DNA from: Pseudomonadota bacterium
GTDB taxonomy: Bacteria > Pseudomonadota > Gammaproteobacteria > Xanthomonadales > Xanthomonadaceae
DNA: 7,042 nucleotides
Reading direction: 5' to 3'
NCBI GenBank assembly: GCA_019348095.1
Contig: JAHWKC010000117.1
Span: 1-7,042 of the forward strand
Shown here: one piece after another, positions 5,983 to 7,042 of the stretch
Numbering within the stretch: the first letter of the stretch is position 1
How the letters are laid out: the number at the start of each line of letters is the position of its first letter
The notes under the pieces: model-generated
The model's database searches: none
The model's input: the letters and a program-made list of their open reading frames with translations, nothing else
Told to the model about the DNA's origin: nothing
Position numbers and translations under genes: made by a program

Positions 5983-6414
5983 ATGCCGAACCTGAGTCCG
6001 TTCCATCTCGCCATCCCGGTGCACGAGCTTGCCGCCGCCCGCGCGTTCTACGGCGGCGTGCTGGGCTGCCCGGAGGGCCGCAGCGCGGAGCGCTGGGTCG
6101 ATTTCGACCTGTTCGGCCACCAGCTGGTGTGCCATCGGATCGACGGCATGAGGCCGCCTGCGGTCGCCGGCGACAATCCGATCGACGGCCACGACGTGCC
6201 GGTGCCGCACTTCGGCGTGGTGCTGGAGCTGCCGGACTGGCGCGCCCTGGCCGAGCGCCTGCGCGCGGCGCGCGTTACCTTCGTGATCGAGCCGCACGTG
6301 CGCTTTGCCGGGCAGCCCGGCGAGCAGGCCACGCTGTTCCTGCTGGACCCCTCCGGCAACGCGCTGGAGTTCAAGGGCTTTGCCGATATCCAGGCGCAGC
6401 TGTTCGCGACCTGA
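5983..6414 (+). CDS. VOC (glyoxalase/dioxygenase-fold) family protein
   Basis: A complete 143-residue protein of the vicinal oxygen chelate superfamily with two beta-alpha-beta-beta-beta modules. Module 1 has [20 protein letters not shown] (6-25) and GCPEGR (28-33). Module 2 has [10 protein letters not shown] (74-83), the [18 protein letters not shown] stretch (100-117) and [14 protein letters not shown] (120-133). Probable metal ligands are H8, H76 and E129, in the usual VOC positions. The substrate is unknown; family members include glyoxalases, dioxygenases and antibiotic-binding proteins. The start at 5983 gives the canonical N-terminus, while the in-frame ATG at 5890 adds an arginine/proline-rich stretch without family character. 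No clear Shine-Dalgarno is visible. Confidence 0.87.
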   Translation: MPNLSPFHLAIPVHELAAARAFYGGVLGCPEGRSAERWVDFDLFGHQLVCHRIDGMRPPAVAGDNPIDGHDVPVPHFGVVLELPDWRALAERLRAARVTFVIEPHVRFAGQPGEQATLFLLDPSGNALEFKGFADIQAQLFAT

Positions 6415-6463
6415 GCCTCGCGGGCGGACGCACGGCGTCGACCGGATCACAGGCGAAGTGAGG

Positions 6464-6477
6464 TGCCTGCGCAGGCA
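6464..6477. repeat. Perfect 14-bp palindrome
   Basis: TGCCTGCGCAGGCA is a perfect dyad about 50 bases after the VOC stop and 125 bases before the next start. It could be a dimeric regulator's operator or a weak transcript end; there is no T run after it. Confidence 0.4.
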
Positions 6478-6601
6478 TCCCACAGTGGCGACCGGCGCAC
6501 AGTTCAGCCGCCTTGGCCCCCCGACAATCGCCGGACCGTTGCCTTCGCGCGCAGGCGCGTACGGCAGGAGCTGCGCCCGCCCCTTGTCAGGCCCCCGACC
6601 C

Positions 6602-7042
6602 ATGAATCTGCAGGCTCCCGCGACGAACACGGCCGCAAACGCTGGCGCCGTGGCGGACCACTCCCAAAGCGACGGCGATCCGTTGATCGCCGCGTCGCGC
6701 TGGAGTCCCGTGGCGATGCTCGCGCTGGTCGCGACGGTGTTTGCGATGGCTGCAGCCGGGCAGTGGTCGGGCGAGCCGCGGCTGCTGGCGATCGCCTCCG
6801 GCGCCTGGGCCGCACTGCTGCTCGGTATTCTGCTGGGCCGCAAGGAGTCTGCCGCGTGGCGCGTCGCCGGGCCTGTCGCGCTGGCGCTCGCGGCCGCCAC
6901 TGGCGGGTATCTGGTCGCAGGCGGGGCACCAATCACGGCCGCGATCCAAGCCGGGGCGATGGTGTTCGGCGTGCTGGCCTGCCTCGGGTTCCTGCGCTGG
7001 AAGCGGATAGAACCAGCCGGGCTGCGCGATGCGCAGGCCTTT
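6602..7042 (+). CDS. Four-helix membrane protein of unknown function (runs off right edge)
   Basis: From the ATG at 6602 the frame stays open for 147 codons to the window end. A polar N-terminus of about 34 residues (MNLQAPATNTAANAG onward) precedes four hydrophobic segments: about 36-54 (WSPVAMLALVATVFAMAAAG), 60-79 (LLAIASGAWAALLLGILLGR), 85-104 (RVAGPVALALAAATGGYLVA) and 108-126 (ITAAIQAGAMVFGVLACLGF). KRIEP then follows. Short charged loops (GRKESAAWR) fit inside-positive topology. I do not recognise the family. There is no strong ribosome site; an upstream in-frame TTG (about 6584) is an alternative start. Long frames on the opposite strand are arginine-rich shadows. Confidence 0.6.
   Translation, partial: MNLQAPATNTAANAGAVADHSQSDGDPLIAASRWSPVAMLALVATVFAMAAAGQWSGEPRLLAIASGAWAALLLGILLGRKESAAWRVAGPVALALAAATGGYLVAGGAPITAAIQAGAMVFGVLACLGFLRWKRIEPAGLRDAQAF

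Noticed and set aside
5434..6936. 500-codon - strand open frame covering the VOC gene and more
   Set aside because: Low-complexity composition and no family motifs; it lies antisense to a well-supported VOC gene and in another frame of the TonB-like gene.

Overview
The window looks like chromosomal DNA from a high-GC gammaproteobacterium, probably of the Lysobacter/Luteimonas/Xanthomonas group. This rests on strongly GC-biased codon use, a GTAG-type REP repeat pair, and the style of the ion transporter, VOC protein and small TonB protein. The genus is inferred from sequence character alone. No tRNA, rRNA or CRISPR array was seen.

Layout from left to right. (1) Positions 1-248 hold the tail of a DUF4331-type protein on the + strand. 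It runs head-on into a voltage-sensor ion transporter on the - strand (start at 919). Both genes lose their C-termini at one junction near 211-231, and the channel frame stays open to the window edge. (2) A nitroreductase-fold flavoprotein (1233-1901) keeps all three lid residues of iodotyrosine deiodinase. (3) Behind it is an inverted REP doublet (1927-2005). (4) Positions 2030-5430 look like an accessory, partly decayed segment. It contains a small membrane protein (2203-2850), an IS5-type transposase relic lacking its catalytic core, an MsrB/MsrA fusion gene whose MsrA half is gutted, a YfdC-like formate/nitrite-family transporter (4025-4825), and a frameshifted remnant of an unrecognised gene (5009-5377). 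(5) Ordinary-looking high-GC genes then resume: a signal-peptide-bearing TonB C-terminal-domain protein (-), a divergent VOC/glyoxalase-fold protein (+), and the start of a four-helix membrane protein that runs off the right edge.

Functionally the intact genes are a loose set rather than one pathway. The middle segment has a stress/membrane flavour (methionine sulfoxide repair, small-anion channel, small inner-membrane protein). The most striking property of the window is structural: at least four loci carry internal deletions or end-to-end truncations in which recognisable family segments are joined directly with the middle missing. That suggests repeated deletion events in an accessory region, or assembly joins that should be excluded first. 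I did not find convincing evidence of a wholly new multi-gene system.
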